Positions 6,885 through 15,691 of a DNA stretch of 64,000 bases are shown here, in pieces; within the stretch, counting starts at the first letter, position 1; every line of letters begins with the position of its first letter. Where the stretch lies: NCBI RefSeq assembly GCF_003550175.1, contig NZ_QXDF01000001.1, positions 62,001 to 126,000 on the forward strand. Direction: 5' to 3'. The notes beneath the pieces are model-generated. The model worked only from the letters and a program-made list of their open reading frames with translations, made no database searches and was not told the DNA's origin. The stretch is from Dichotomicrobium thermohalophilum (GTDB taxonomy: Bacteria > Pseudomonadota > Alphaproteobacteria > Rhizobiales > Rhodomicrobiaceae). Position numbers and translations under genes: made by a program.

Positions 6885-9734
6885 ATGACCACCGCTGCCG
6901 CAGTGCACGATCCGGTCAGTCGCCTGATCACCGACCCGGAAAAGGATCAGCCGCTTGAGGATGATATCCGTCTGCTCGGCAAATTGCTCGGCGACACCGT
7001 CCGCGAGCAGGAGGGCGACGAGCTTTTCGGCCTGATCGAAAACATCCGCCGGGCGGCGGTGCGCTTCTACCGGCGGGACGACCCAAGCGGCCGCGCGGAG
7101 ATGACCGACCTCGTCAGCACGCTCAATCCGCATCAGGCCATCGTCGTCACGCGCGCCTTCAGCTACTTCTCGCACTTCGCCAACATGGCGGAGGACGAGC
7201 ACCACATCCGCCGCACCCGCGCCCATGCCATCGCCGGCTCGCCGCCGCGGCCCGGCTCGGTGGCGCACGCGCTCGACCGGATGCTGGAGGCCGGCTGGAC
7301 GGCCGACAACATCGCCCGATTCCTCGACGACGCGCTCATCAGTCCGGTGCTGACCGCGCATCCGACCGAGGTGCGCCGGCAGTCGACCATGCGTCGCGAG
7401 CTTCAGATGGCCGAGCTGCTCGACAAACTCGACCGCGGCGGCTGGACCGAGGAAGAGCGCCAGGAACTCCTCGACAAGCTGCGCCGCGCGATTCTGGGCC
7501 TGTGGCAAACCAACCTTCTGCGCCAGACCAAGCTCAACGTGCTGGACGAAGTCGAGAACGGCCTCAGCTATTACGATTACACCTTCTTCAAGGAGGTTCC
7601 GCGCCTGCACGAGTCGCTGAGCGACCAACTCAACACAATCCGGCGCGGCAATCAGAGGCAAGAGACGCATCTTTACGCCGGACTGGCACCAGAATCGGAC
7701 AACCGCGATCTCGCCTGTTTTCTGCGCATCGGAAGCTGGATTGGCGGGGACCGCGACGGCAACCCCTACGTGACAGAAGACATCCTCCGGGAAACGCTCG
7801 ACCGGCACGCCCGCAAGATCATCGGCTATTACCAGTCGGAACTGTCGAAGCTGGAGGGGGAACTGTCGCTCTCCAGCCGGCTGGTGAACGTCTCGGCGGA
7901 ACTGACCGCCCTCGCCGAACAGTATGGCGAGGACAACGTGCATCTGGACGTCGAGCCCTATCGCCGCGCGATCATCGTCATCCGCAAGCGGCTCGCCGCC
8001 ACGGAGGCCCGGCTGCTTGGCCAGGCGAGCGAGCCGACAAACGATCAGCCCGCCTATGAACGGGCGGCCGACTTCGCCGCCGATCTCGACACGATCAACG
8101 CCTCCCTGCTGGAGAACGGCTCCGGCCGGCTGACACGCGGGCGCCTGCGCTATCTCCGCCGCGCGGTGCGCTGCTTCGGCTTCCATCTGGCAAGCCTCGA
8201 CCTGCGGCAGAATTCCGCGGTCCATGAGCAAGTTGTGACGGAGCTGTTCGCCGCTGTTCGGCCCGCCCTGGACTACGCCGCGCTGGACGAGGACGCCCGG
8301 ATCGAGCTGCTCTGCAGCGAGTTGCAGGAGCCGCGCCCGCTGGTCCGCCGCGACTGGGACTATTCCGATGTCACAAAGCGCGAACTTGCCATTCTGGAAT
8401 GCGCGGCGGGCGGCCGGGCACGGCTTGGCGCCTCAGCGATAACGACGTCGATCATCTCGAACACCGAGTCGGTCTCCGATCTGCTGGAACTCGCGGTGCT
8501 TCTGAAAGAGACCGGGCTGCTCACCCCTGCGGGCGCGCCCGGCCTCCAGATCGTCCCGCTGTTCGAGACCATAGCCGACCTGCGCAACTGCACCGGCATC
8601 ATGGACCGGCTGCTGGCGTTGCCCGCCTATCGCCGTCTGCTGGAGGCGCGCGGGAACGTACAGGAGGTCATGCTCGGCTACTCGGACAGCAACAAGGACG
8701 GCGGCTATTTCACCTCCGGCTGGGAGCTGCACAAGGCCGAGGAGAAACTCATCGACCTGTTCGACAAGCGCGGCGTGCGGCTGCGTTTGTTCCACGGGCG
8801 CGGCGGTGCCGTGGGCCGTGGCGGCGGGCCAAGCTACGAGGCGATCCTGGCGCAGCCCGAGGGCGCGGTGAACGGCCAGTTCCGCATGACCGAGCAGGGC
8901 GAGATCATCTCCAGCAAGTACACCAACCCGCATCTCGGACGACGCAACCTGGAAACCCTCGTGGCGGCGACGCTGGAGGCGTCGCTGCCGAGCGGGCCCG
9001 CAGCGAACAGCATCTCGCGCACAGCCCCGTCGCTGGCGCAAGCACGAGACGTGATGGAGTCGCTCTCACAGGCCGCGTTCCAGGCGTATTGCGCGCTCAT
9101 CTACGAGACGCCCGGCTTCGCCGATTATTTCTGGCACTCGACGGTTATCAATGAGATCGCGACGCTGAACATCGGCTCGCGCCCGGCCTCGCGGAAGAAA
9201 CTCGGACGCATCGAGGACCTGCGCGCGATCCCCTGGGTGTTCAGCTGGTCGCAGAGCCGAGTGATGCTACCCGGATGGTACGGCTTCGGCACGGCCGTGG
9301 CGCGCTGGTGTGAAGAGCACCCGAGGGAGGGCATGGAGATTCTGCGGGAGATTTACAGGACGACGCCCTTTTTCCGCACGCAGATCTCCAACATCGACAT
9401 GGTGCTGGCCAAGACGGATATGGCCATTGCCCGGTGCTATGCCGAACTGGTCGAGGATCCCGGGCTGCGCGATCACATCTTCCGGCAAATCGAGGCTGAG
9501 CATGAACGCGCGGTCGATGCGATCCTCTCCATCACCGGCCACGACCGGCTGCTGGCGGAGAACCCGATGCTTGAGCGTTCGATCCGCAACCGCTTCCCCT
9601 ATATCGATCCGCTCAACCACTTGCAGATCGATCTGCTGCGCAAGCACCGCGCCGGCGACAACGACCCGAAGATCCTGCGGGGCATTCAGCTTACCATCAA
9701 CGGCATCGCGGCGGGCCTGCGCAACAGCGGTTGA
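6885..9734 (+). CDS. ppc: Phosphoenolpyruvate carboxylase
   Basis: A 949-residue cytoplasmic enzyme that carboxylates PEP with bicarbonate to oxaloacetate, the CO2-fixing step of the serine cycle. The catalytic His is H159 in VLTAHPTEVRRQS, and the glycine-rich loop GRGGAVGRGGGPSYEAI lies near residue 640. FRMTEQGEII follows, and the C-terminus ends in the family-typical R-N-x-G (here RNSG). The ATG at 6885 is chosen because GGAGGT lies four bases upstream; the open frame extends much further 5' but without support. It is the last gene of the mtkA-mtkB-(dehydrogenase-like)-ppc unit, 80 bp after the preceding gene. Confidence 0.95.
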   Translation: MTTAAAVHDPVSRLITDPEKDQPLEDDIRLLGKLLGDTVREQEGDELFGLIENIRRAAVRFYRRDDPSGRAEMTDLVSTLNPHQAIVVTRAFSYFSHFANMAEDEHHIRRTRAHAIAGSPPRPGSVAHALDRMLEAGWTADNIARFLDDALISPVLTAHPTEVRRQSTMRRELQMAELLDKLDRGGWTEEERQELLDKLRRAILGLWQTNLLRQTKLNVLDEVENGLSYYDYTFFKEVPRLHESLSDQLNTIRRGNQRQETHLYAGLAPESDNRDLACFLRIGSWIGGDRDGNPYVTEDILRETLDRHARKIIGYYQSELSKLEGELSLSSRLVNVSAELTALAEQYGEDNVHLDVEPYRRAIIVIRKRLAATEARLLGQASEPTNDQPAYERAADFAADLDTINASLLENGSGRLTRGRLRYLRRAVRCFGFHLASLDLRQNSAVHEQVVTELFAAVRPALDYAALDEDARIELLCSELQEPRPLVRRDWDYSDVTKRELAILECAAGGRARLGASAITTSIISNTESVSDLLELAVLLKETGLLTPAGAPGLQIVPLFETIADLRNCTGIMDRLLALPAYRRLLEARGNVQEVMLGYSDSNKDGGYFTSGWELHKAEEKLIDLFDKRGVRLRLFHGRGGAVGRGGGPSYEAILAQPEGAVNGQFRMTEQGEIISSKYTNPHLGRRNLETLVAATLEASLPSGPAANSISRTAPSLAQARDVMESLSQAAFQAYCALIYETPGFADYFWHSTVINEIATLNIGSRPASRKKLGRIEDLRAIPWVFSWSQSRVMLPGWYGFGTAVARWCEEHPREGMEILREIYRTTPFFRTQISNIDMVLAKTDMAIARCYAELVEDPGLRDHIFRQIEAEHERAVDAILSITGHDRLLAENPMLERSIRNRFPYIDPLNHLQIDLLRKHRAGDNDPKILRGIQLTINGIAAGLRNSG

Positions 9735-9743
9735 CGCGACACC

Positions 9744-10487
9744 TCAGCGATAGTCCGGGTTCGGATGGTCAAACCGACAGCCAGCCGCCCATTCCGACCG
9801 CTGGTTGCCGTGGACAGGAATGCCGCCGGCGTCCTTCAGCACGCGGGCCATGTGGATCAGATTCCACGTCATGAAGGTGGTGTTGCGCTGGGTAAAGTCG
9901 TTGTCGTAACCGGCGCCGTCGTCGCCGTAGGACGGTCCCGGTCCGGCCTCGCCGATCCAGCCCGCGTCGGCCTGCGGCGGAATCACGTAGCCAAGATGCT
10001 GCAGGGCATAGAGCACGGTCATCGCGCAGTGCTTCACGCCGTCCTCGTTGCCGGTGACGATGCAGCCGCCCACACGGCCGTAATAATCAGACTGGCCGTG
10101 ATCGTTCAGATTGCCGGAATAGCCATAAAGCCGCTCGATGGCGAGGCGGCAGACCGAGGATTCCTCGCCCAGCCAGATCGGCGTGCCAATCACCAGGATG
10201 TCCGCCTCCATCACCTTTCGCTGAATATCCGGCCAGTCGTCACGGGCCCAGCCATGTTCGGTCATGTCGGGGTACACGCCGAAGGCGATCTGGTAGTCGG
10301 TCAGGCGCAGCAGTTCGGTGCTGATGCTGTTGCTGTCCATGATCGCCTTGGACACACCCATGAGGTCAGCCGTGTGCGAGGGCTCCGGGTCCTTCTTCAG
10401 GGTCGTGCTGAGAAACAGGGCCTTCAGGTCCGAATAGTCGGCGGGCGGATTGCGGCAGGTGGCTTCCGCCTTCGGATGAAGCGTCAT
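9744..10487 (-). CDS. Flavodoxin-like NAD(P)H-dependent FMN reductase family protein
   Basis: A 247-residue protein of the flavodoxin/WrbA-like fold. After a variable start, LKALFLSTTLKK forms the first beta-strand and phosphate loop. IGTPIWLGEESSV matches the loop that cradles the flavin in this family, and a GGCIVTGNEDGVKH strand follows. Members bind FMN and reduce quinones or other acceptors in the cytoplasm; the substrate is unknown. It ends ten bases from the ppc stop, convergent, and starts 42 bp from the end of the secreted protein gene upstream on the same strand, so these two may share a transcript. Confidence 0.75.
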   Translation of the reverse strand: MTLHPKAEATCRNPPADYSDLKALFLSTTLKKDPEPSHTADLMGVSKAIMDSNSISTELLRLTDYQIAFGVYPDMTEHGWARDDWPDIQRKVMEADILVIGTPIWLGEESSVCRLAIERLYGYSGNLNDHGQSDYYGRVGGCIVTGNEDGVKHCAMTVLYALQHLGYVIPPQADAGWIGEAGPGPSYGDDGAGYDNDFTQRNTTFMTWNLIHMARVLKDAGGIPVHGNQRSEWAAGCRFDHPNPDYR

Positions 10488-10529
10488 GGCAACCTCGCGC
10501 GTTTTAAGTCAGCCCTCGCATCCCCGGCC

Positions 10530-11168
10530 TCAGAGTTCGGCGCAGGCGACCGGTATCGTAACTTCGGCCGGGACGCCCTCCAGCGATCCGACAGTGTCGG
10601 GCAGCTGGGTGCCCTCCGGCACGCCGTGGATGAATACCACGCGACGACCCAGCGCAGGGGATGTGCCGAAGGTCTCCTCCATTGCGCTCTCCAGGGTCTT
10701 CAGGTCGACGCTCTGGTGATAGGTTGCCTTGCCGTCTTCGTTTGGCTTTGGATAGGTGTCCGCCTGGATCTTCAGGCTGGCCGGATCATCAGTGAACGGC
10801 ACCATCGTCACACCGGCGATCGGGCGCGTCTCAATCAGATCGACGAAACCGTCTTCGTTCGTGTCGGCTTCCATCGTGGGGCACACCGCCTCGCGCGGAT
10901 CGGCCTCGGCAAAGCCGTGGATGTGCACCAGGTGCATCTTCCGGTCAAAACCGGTGCCGCGCAAATTGAACTCCAACTGATCACCCTTGCGTCGAATGCT
11001 AACCATCCCGACAGGGGGAGCGCCCAGCTTCGGGTTGACTTCGTCAAACGTGCCGACGAAGCGCTCCTCTGTAAGTTCATTCGCATTTTCCTGCGCGGCA
11101 GCAGGGGTGAAGCCGGCGGCCATCCCGATGGCGACGGCGCCCGCGATCGCGAGACTTTTGCGGATCAT
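10530..11168 (-). CDS. Secreted CHRD-like protein with EF-hand-like loop
   Basis: A 212-residue exported protein. The start is MIRKSLAIAGAVAIGMAAG, with GGGAGG six bases upstream; the signal peptide is probably cleaved after AAAQ (about residue 26). The mature part has FNLRGTGFDRKMHLVHIHGF, which resembles the H-x-x-H-x-H-G core of CHRD or Cu/Zn-dismutase-like beta domains, and DTNEDGFVDLIE, which has the spacing of a calcium-binding EF-hand or dockerin loop. It should sit in the periplasm; the function is unknown. It is divergent from the TAXI receptor gene. Confidence 0.7.
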   Translation of the reverse strand: MIRKSLAIAGAVAIGMAAGFTPAAAQENANELTEERFVGTFDEVNPKLGAPPVGMVSIRRKGDQLEFNLRGTGFDRKMHLVHIHGFAEADPREAVCPTMEADTNEDGFVDLIETRPIAGVTMVPFTDDPASLKIQADTYPKPNEDGKATYHQSVDLKTLESAMEETFGTSPALGRRVVFIHGVPEGTQLPDTVGSLEGVPAEVTIPVACAEL

Positions 11169-11511
11169 TGCGGCCTCCCGGATCGTTGCGACGGCGCGCG
11201 GATGCGGGCCTTTTGATGGACCGCGCCGCCCGCGCCGTGTCCCTCCGGATGCAACGTCTGGCGGCGCGCCACGTTCCATCCCCGCCTGCACATGCAAAGG
11301 CCGCGCCGCCGGTATGTCACCCGTCGCGTTCACGCGAATGATTTAAAATGACTTGTGCGGCAGCGGCGAAAATAAGTATGTCTGCCCCACTGATGTCTTG
11401 TTTTTGGAATACCCGCCGGATATTCCACTATGTGTGCAAACACTGACAGGAATATCTGCGGCGCCCCAAGTTCAGCGGGCGAGTAAGCGAGCAGTCGAGT
11501 GGGAGGTAGAA
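11169..11511. other. 343-bp divergent intergenic region
   Basis: This region separates the secreted CHRD-like gene from the TAXI receptor gene and must hold both promoters. Apart from the GGAATA inverted repeat and third half-site annotated separately, and the ribosome-binding site GGGAGG at about 11501, no gene or RNA element is recognisable. Confidence 0.6.
11405..11427. promoter_or_regulatory. Inverted repeat TGGAATA-N9-TATTCCA
   Basis: Perfect 7-bp arms (11405-11411 and 11421-11427) enclose nine bases, and a third GGAATAT half-site lies at 11449-11455. The element stands about 85 bp before the TAXI receptor start. It looks like an operator for a dimeric regulator. No regulator gene is adjacent. 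Confidence 0.45.
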
Positions 11512-12657
11512 ATGATGACATGTGCGTTGCGAAAGGTCGCCCGGTTGCTGGCTTTCAGCGCTACGCTGGCGATCTCGACCTGGGTGATGGCATCCGGGGC
11601 GTCGGCGCAGGACACCGGAGATCAGCGGCTCACGCCCAATGAATGGCGCCAGCAGGTCAACGCCGGGACCGTTCGCATCATTACCAAGGGCGCCGGCTGC
11701 ACATGTACCGAACTCGCCTCCGACATGGCCAAGGTGCTCAACGAACTCGGCGAGACGCGGGTGCTGCCGATCCTGGGCGTCGGCTCGCTTCAGGGCATGG
11801 CCGATGTGCTTTATCTGGAAGGCATCGACATGAGCATCGTGCAGGCCGATGCTCTGGCCTATATCAAGCAGAACAAACTCCATCAGGACGTCGACGGGCG
11901 CATCCGTTACATCACGAAGCTGCACAACAGCGAGGTTCACCTGATCGCACGCCGCGATATCAACTCGCTGGCAGAGCTGGACGGCAAGGTCGTCAGCTTC
12001 GGGGAGCCCGGATCCGGTGAACTGATCACCGGGCGCACCATTCTCAAGCTGGCCGGCATCGAGGTCGAGGAGGTCTTCCGCGACCGCGACAAGGCGCTTG
12101 AGCAGCTCGAAGACGGCCAGATCGACGCAATGTTTATCGTCACCGGCAAGCCGGCTGACGCCGTGGCCGACCTGACCAAACAGCAGGGGCTGCATCTCGT
12201 ACCGCTGGAGTTCACGCCGGAGCTGGCGCAGTACTACATTCCTTCCGAATTCACGAGCACGAGCTATCCGAACATCATCCCCGAAGGCGAAGTCGTCCCG
12301 ACCGTTGCGGTGGGCGAGGTGCTGGCCGTCTATAACTGGAAGCCCGACACCGAGCGCTATGCCAAGCTGGAGCGGTTCGTGAACGCGTTCTTCGACAAGT
12401 TCGAACAGTTCCTCGCGCCGTCGCGCCATCGCAAGTGGAAGGAAGTCAATCTCGCCGCCGAGGTGCCTGGCTGGCAGCGTTTCGGACCGGCCGAGCGGAA
12501 GCTGCGCCAGATCCTCGCCGAGCGCCGCCAGCAGGGCGGCCAGAACGAACGGCAGCTCTTCGCGGCATTCGTCAAGAGCGTCGCCGGCGAGAACATGAGC
12601 GAGCAGGAGATCGGCGAGCTTTATCGCAGGTTCACCGAGTGGGTACGGCAGCAATAG
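11512..12657 (+). CDS. TAXI-family TRAP solute receptor
   Basis: A 381-residue periplasmic binding protein. The N-terminus has a basic start and a hydrophobic stretch ending in ASGASAQ, a signal peptide. The mature protein has the TAXI features VRIITKGAGCTCTELASDMAKVL, LGVGSLQGMADVLYLEGIDMSIVQADAL and LDGKVVSFGEPGSGE, and a long extra C-terminal helix-rich tail (about 290-381). TAXI receptors deliver glutamate, dicarboxylates or other anions to a fused TRAP membrane protein. No TRAP membrane gene is in the window, so this is an orphan receptor or serves a distant permease. GGGAGG is five bases before the chosen ATG. Confidence 0.85.
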   Translation: MMTCALRKVARLLAFSATLAISTWVMASGASAQDTGDQRLTPNEWRQQVNAGTVRIITKGAGCTCTELASDMAKVLNELGETRVLPILGVGSLQGMADVLYLEGIDMSIVQADALAYIKQNKLHQDVDGRIRYITKLHNSEVHLIARRDINSLAELDGKVVSFGEPGSGELITGRTILKLAGIEVEEVFRDRDKALEQLEDGQIDAMFIVTGKPADAVADLTKQQGLHLVPLEFTPELAQYYIPSEFTSTSYPNIIPEGEVVPTVAVGEVLAVYNWKPDTERYAKLERFVNAFFDKFEQFLAPSRHRKWKEVNLAAEVPGWQRFGPAERKLRQILAERRQQGGQNERQLFAAFVKSVAGENMSEQEIGELYRRFTEWVRQQ

Positions 12658-12675
12658 GCGCTGCCAGTTTCGGCT

Positions 12676-12698
12676 GGCGGGGTGCTCAGCCCCCCGCC
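12676..12698. terminator. Hairpin between convergent genes
   Basis: GGCGGGG and CCCCGCC pair around a 9-nt loop at the junction of the TAXI receptor gene and the convergent Sel1-type gene. It overlaps the last codons of the latter. There is no T-run, so terminator activity is uncertain. Confidence 0.35.
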
Positions 12699-13561
12699 GC
12701 CAAGACTTTCAGTCGCTCCTGCGCTTCTTTGTGGCCGAGGAGCGCTGCGCGCTCATACCACTTCTTGGCCTTTTCCAGATCAGCGGCGTCCATCCCAGCA
12801 ACCCCGATCTCCTCGACATAGGCGGGGTCATAAGTGCGTGCCAGGCCAAAGGCCGCCTTTCCGCTCCCCTTTCTCACCAGGAAAAGATAAATGTTGCGCG
12901 CGCCGGAAACGTCGCGTGTCTGCAACATGGACTCAGCGCGCTGGATCATCGCCGCTTCGGTTTCCGGCGACAGCGCCCCGGTCGAGCCCGTTGCCTCATT
13001 CGCCTTGGCGGTGCGTTCTCCGGCGCCGGGCTCGGAGATGTTGACCGTGACGGTCCGCGTCTCGGACTTCTCCGTGCCGCCGATGCGGAGCTTGACCCGG
13101 AGATCGAAGGAGCCGTTGTAGCCCTGCGGCGCTGTCACGGTGAGGTCGCTCACTTCGTCAAGGGGCACGACCCAGCGGTCATCGACCGGAAAGCCGGCGG
13201 ACATATCGAACTCACCCGGGAGGTTCTGGAAGACGAGGAAGTTGTAAACGCCGTCGTTGATTTCGGGCAGCTGCACGCGGATCGGAATAGGCGTTTTCGG
13301 CGGCCCGGAAATCTCGGCAACAGCGAAACCGCTGGAGACATTCTGCGCGATGCGCTGGCCTTGAACACCGACCTCCTCGCCTTCGACCAGGCGCGCCGCC
13401 CGTTCGACCTGGCCGGGTGTCTCGGCCAACGCTGCCCCCTCCATCGTCAGCAAGCCGAGCACGCCAGCAATCGCGAGGCACGAGCCTTGCACCGGCGTAC
13501 GGCGCGGCGGTTGGGGCCTGGCATTAGCATCGGCGGAATTCCTGCGTGCTTCGTGTGTCAC
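12686..13561 (-). CDS. Secreted protein with C-terminal Sel1-like repeat
   Basis: A 291-residue exported protein starting at a GTG behind GGGGAGG. A signal-peptide-like stretch (LAIAGVLGLLTMEGAALA) ends near residue 47. Residues 70-175 look like a beta-sandwich (IRVQLPEINDGVYNFLVFQNLPGEF .. LRVKLRIGG). The last 80 residues form a helical Sel1/TPR-type repeat (RAESMLQTRDVSGARNIYLF and DLEKAKKWYERAALLGHKEA). Such repeats bind proteins. The function is unknown; probably periplasmic. It is convergent with the TAXI receptor gene. Confidence 0.7.
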   Translation of the reverse strand: MTHEARRNSADANARPQPPRRTPVQGSCLAIAGVLGLLTMEGAALAETPGQVERAARLVEGEEVGVQGQRIAQNVSSGFAVAEISGPPKTPIPIRVQLPEINDGVYNFLVFQNLPGEFDMSAGFPVDDRWVVPLDEVSDLTVTAPQGYNGSFDLRVKLRIGGTEKSETRTVTVNISEPGAGERTAKANEATGSTGALSPETEAAMIQRAESMLQTRDVSGARNIYLFLVRKGSGKAAFGLARTYDPAYVEEIGVAGMDAADLEKAKKWYERAALLGHKEAQERLKVLAAGG

Positions 13562-13960
13562 GGCGACCTCCCCTACATCGGCTTATGACACCGCCTGGAC
13601 GACCGCCACAAAAGTATCGCCGCATTGTGCGCCGGACATGGCGGTCGCGTAGCAAACTCCCGGTTTCCGCGTGAAATTTGACGTTATCTCTGCATTTCGG
13701 AGCGCCCGGGATGTAAGCGTAACAGCAGATATTACACGATAGGAGAGAAAATTATGGCGTATATATTTGATGCGCTCAAAAACTGATAACGCGCGCGGCC
13801 GGCGGTGCTTCGCGATGCTCAGAAGCTTGGTGTACCTCGGTTCCGGTTCGTCTGCTACCGCAACCCGCCCGCAAAAAACGCGGGAACAGGACGCATCCGC
13901 CCGGCAGGGCGCGGTGGTCAGGGATGCAGAAGGGCACGCCATCCACTAACGGATAGACTG
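13562..13960. other. 399-bp gap with a possible micro-ORF
   Basis: No normal gene is visible between the Sel1-type gene and the K+ channel. A strong AGGAGAG at 13741-13747 precedes ATG at 13754 and an 10-codon frame (MAYIFDALKN, stop at 13784-13786), which could be a leader peptide. GTAA..TTAC repeats flank 13720-13736. The rest appears non-coding. Confidence 0.3.
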
Positions 13961-14326
13961 ATGTTTTCTTTTCTCCTGACCTTCGTTCGGCTCGTGAAGG
14001 CCGTTGCGCTTCTGTGGCACAACCCGGAATTCCGCAATATTGCAATCCTGATCCTCATACTCGTCGGCCTCGGCACGGTCTTTTACGCCGTCGTTGAGGG
14101 CTGGCACTGGTTCGACGCGCTTTATTTCACCGTCATCACCCTGGCAACGGTGGGCTATGGCGACTTCGCACCGCAAACGGTCTTCGGGAAAGCCTTCACG
14201 ATCGTCTATGTGATCATCGGGCTTGGGTTGTTCGTGACGTTAGTTCGCTACGTGGCGGAAGGTATCCTGAAGGATCGCGCGGAGCACCAGCGCGCCAGAC
14301 AGTCCGATAAAAAGCCGGAGCGCTAA
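13961..14326 (+). CDS. Two-TM potassium channel
   Basis: A 121-residue inner-membrane protein with two transmembrane helices (about 24-43 and 76-95) around a pore loop. The selectivity filter is TVGYGD (about 64-69 in TVITLATVGYGDFAP), which fixes K+ selectivity. It has no RCK/TrkA-N domain and only a short charged C-terminal tail (DRAEHQRARQSDKKPER). The architecture matches the minimal KcsA-like ion-channel-2 family. The frame is open upstream, but the ATG at 13961 gives the expected short N-terminus. No functional neighbour is evident. Confidence 0.88.
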   Translation: MFSFLLTFVRLVKAVALLWHNPEFRNIAILILILVGLGTVFYAVVEGWHWFDALYFTVITLATVGYGDFAPQTVFGKAFTIVYVIIGLGLFVTLVRYVAEGILKDRAEHQRARQSDKKPER

Positions 14327-14550
14327 TCCGTTTTGCCCCATGCGGTGTGCCGGACGCAGCGCCCCAGACCCGGTACCGCCGTTACGCCGACGCGAATTCA
14401 GCACCATGGCCAGCGTATCGCGCTCGGTCTCGCGCCGCCCGCACACGCTTGCCGTGCTTCAACGCATTGTTATGCAATTCTTCGTAGCATGACCCGATCC
14501 GCCGGCATCGCTCGCGCGCCGCGCGGAACCGTTTTAGAGGAGAGGTGGCC

Positions 14551-15687
14551 ATGCTGTCCGCAGGCGATGAGCGCGCCAGAACGGCATTGGGCGCCCTCAT
14601 GGCTGCTCTCCTGTATGTGCTGAGCGGATCCACCGCAGCCGCGCAGGGCGACGACACGGTCGCCGTTCCCGCCGTGGTCGTAGCGCCGGCAGAGATGCGG
14701 GACCTGCGGGAACGCGCCACCTTTACTGGCCGGCTCAGGGCGATCCAGCGGGTGGATATCCGCGCCCGCGTCTCGGGGTTCGTCGAGGAGGTGGCGTTCA
14801 CCGAGGGCAGGCGGGTGGAAGCCGGCGCCGCGCTCTACCGGATCGAGGACGATGTGTATCGCGCGGCTGTCCAGCAGACCGAAGGCTCGATCAGCGCCGC
14901 CGAAGCGCAGCTTGAGTTGGCAAAGCTTCAGCGCGACCGCCAGCAGACGCTCGTCGAGCGGGGGACGGGCGCCCCGGCGCAGCTCGATATTGCCCAGGCC
15001 GAACTGGGCAGAGCACAGGGCGAATTGGAGCGTCTGAGAGGGCTGCTCGCGCAGGCCAAGCTCGATCTTTCCTACACCACGATCACCGCGCCATTCGACG
15101 GAATCACCGGCCTGAGCAACGTCGATGTCGGCGCATTCGTCAGCCCGGAAACCGGCGCGCTGACAACGCTTACGCGGCTCGACCCGATGCAGGTCGAGTT
15201 CCCCGTGGCAACATCTCAGGTTTTGCGGTTCCGGCGGCAGCGCGCCGCAGAGGCAGCGGGTCGGGCGCCGAGCGTGCAACTTGGCCTGCCGGACGGCACC
15301 ACCTATGCTCGCAAGGGCGAGATCGACTTCGTCGATACCAAAGTCGACCGCGGTACTGACACGGTCACGGTCCGCGCTCGCTTCGACAACCCCGATGGCG
15401 TGCTGCCCGACGGTGCGCTAGTCACCGTCATGCTGGAAGCTGGCGAGGAACAGCTCGTGCTCAGCGTGCCCCGGCGTGCAGTGCAGAGAGACCAGGAAGG
15501 CGCTTTCGTTCTCGTCGTGAACAGCGAGTCCAAGGTGGAGCGGCGGCGCGTTGAGGTCGCGCGCACGACGGCGGGTCGCGCCGTGATCGGCTCGGGCCTT
15601 GAGCAGGGCGAACGCGTCATCACCGAGGGCATCAACAAGGTCCGGCCGGGCATCGTCGTCGACGCCGCGCCGGCTGCGGGCGGCTAG
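14551..15687 (+). CDS. RND efflux periplasmic adaptor (MFP/HlyD family)
   Basis: A 378-residue membrane-fusion protein. AGGAGAGG stands five bases before the ATG. The N-terminal hydrophobic stretch ending STAAAQG acts as signal peptide. The order of domains is lipoyl half ([20 protein letters not shown]), helical hairpin with coiled-coil character ([18 protein letters not shown] .. [16 protein letters not shown]), second lipoyl half ([14 protein letters not shown]), beta-barrel and membrane-proximal domain. It bridges the RND pump in the next gene to an outer-membrane channel, which is not encoded here. Only four bases separate it from the pump gene. Confidence 0.9.
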   Translation: MLSAGDERARTALGALMAALLYVLSGSTAAAQGDDTVAVPAVVVAPAEMRDLRERATFTGRLRAIQRVDIRARVSGFVEEVAFTEGRRVEAGAALYRIEDDVYRAAVQQTEGSISAAEAQLELAKLQRDRQQTLVERGTGAPAQLDIAQAELGRAQGELERLRGLLAQAKLDLSYTTITAPFDGITGLSNVDVGAFVSPETGALTTLTRLDPMQVEFPVATSQVLRFRRQRAAEAAGRAPSVQLGLPDGTTYARKGEIDFVDTKVDRGTDTVTVRARFDNPDGVLPDGALVTVMLEAGEEQLVLSVPRRAVQRDQEGAFVLVVNSESKVERRRVEVARTTAGRAVIGSGLEQGERVITEGINKVRPGIVVDAAPAAGG

Positions 15688-15691
15688 CTGG

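Noticed and set aside
6801-8231. A 476-codon minus-strand frame opposite ppc
   Set aside because: No recognisable domain; the plus strand carries complete PEP carboxylase motifs.
13583-13942. A 119-codon minus-strand frame in the gap before the K+ channel
   Set aside because: No ribosome-binding site, Cys/Arg-rich random-looking translation and no domain.
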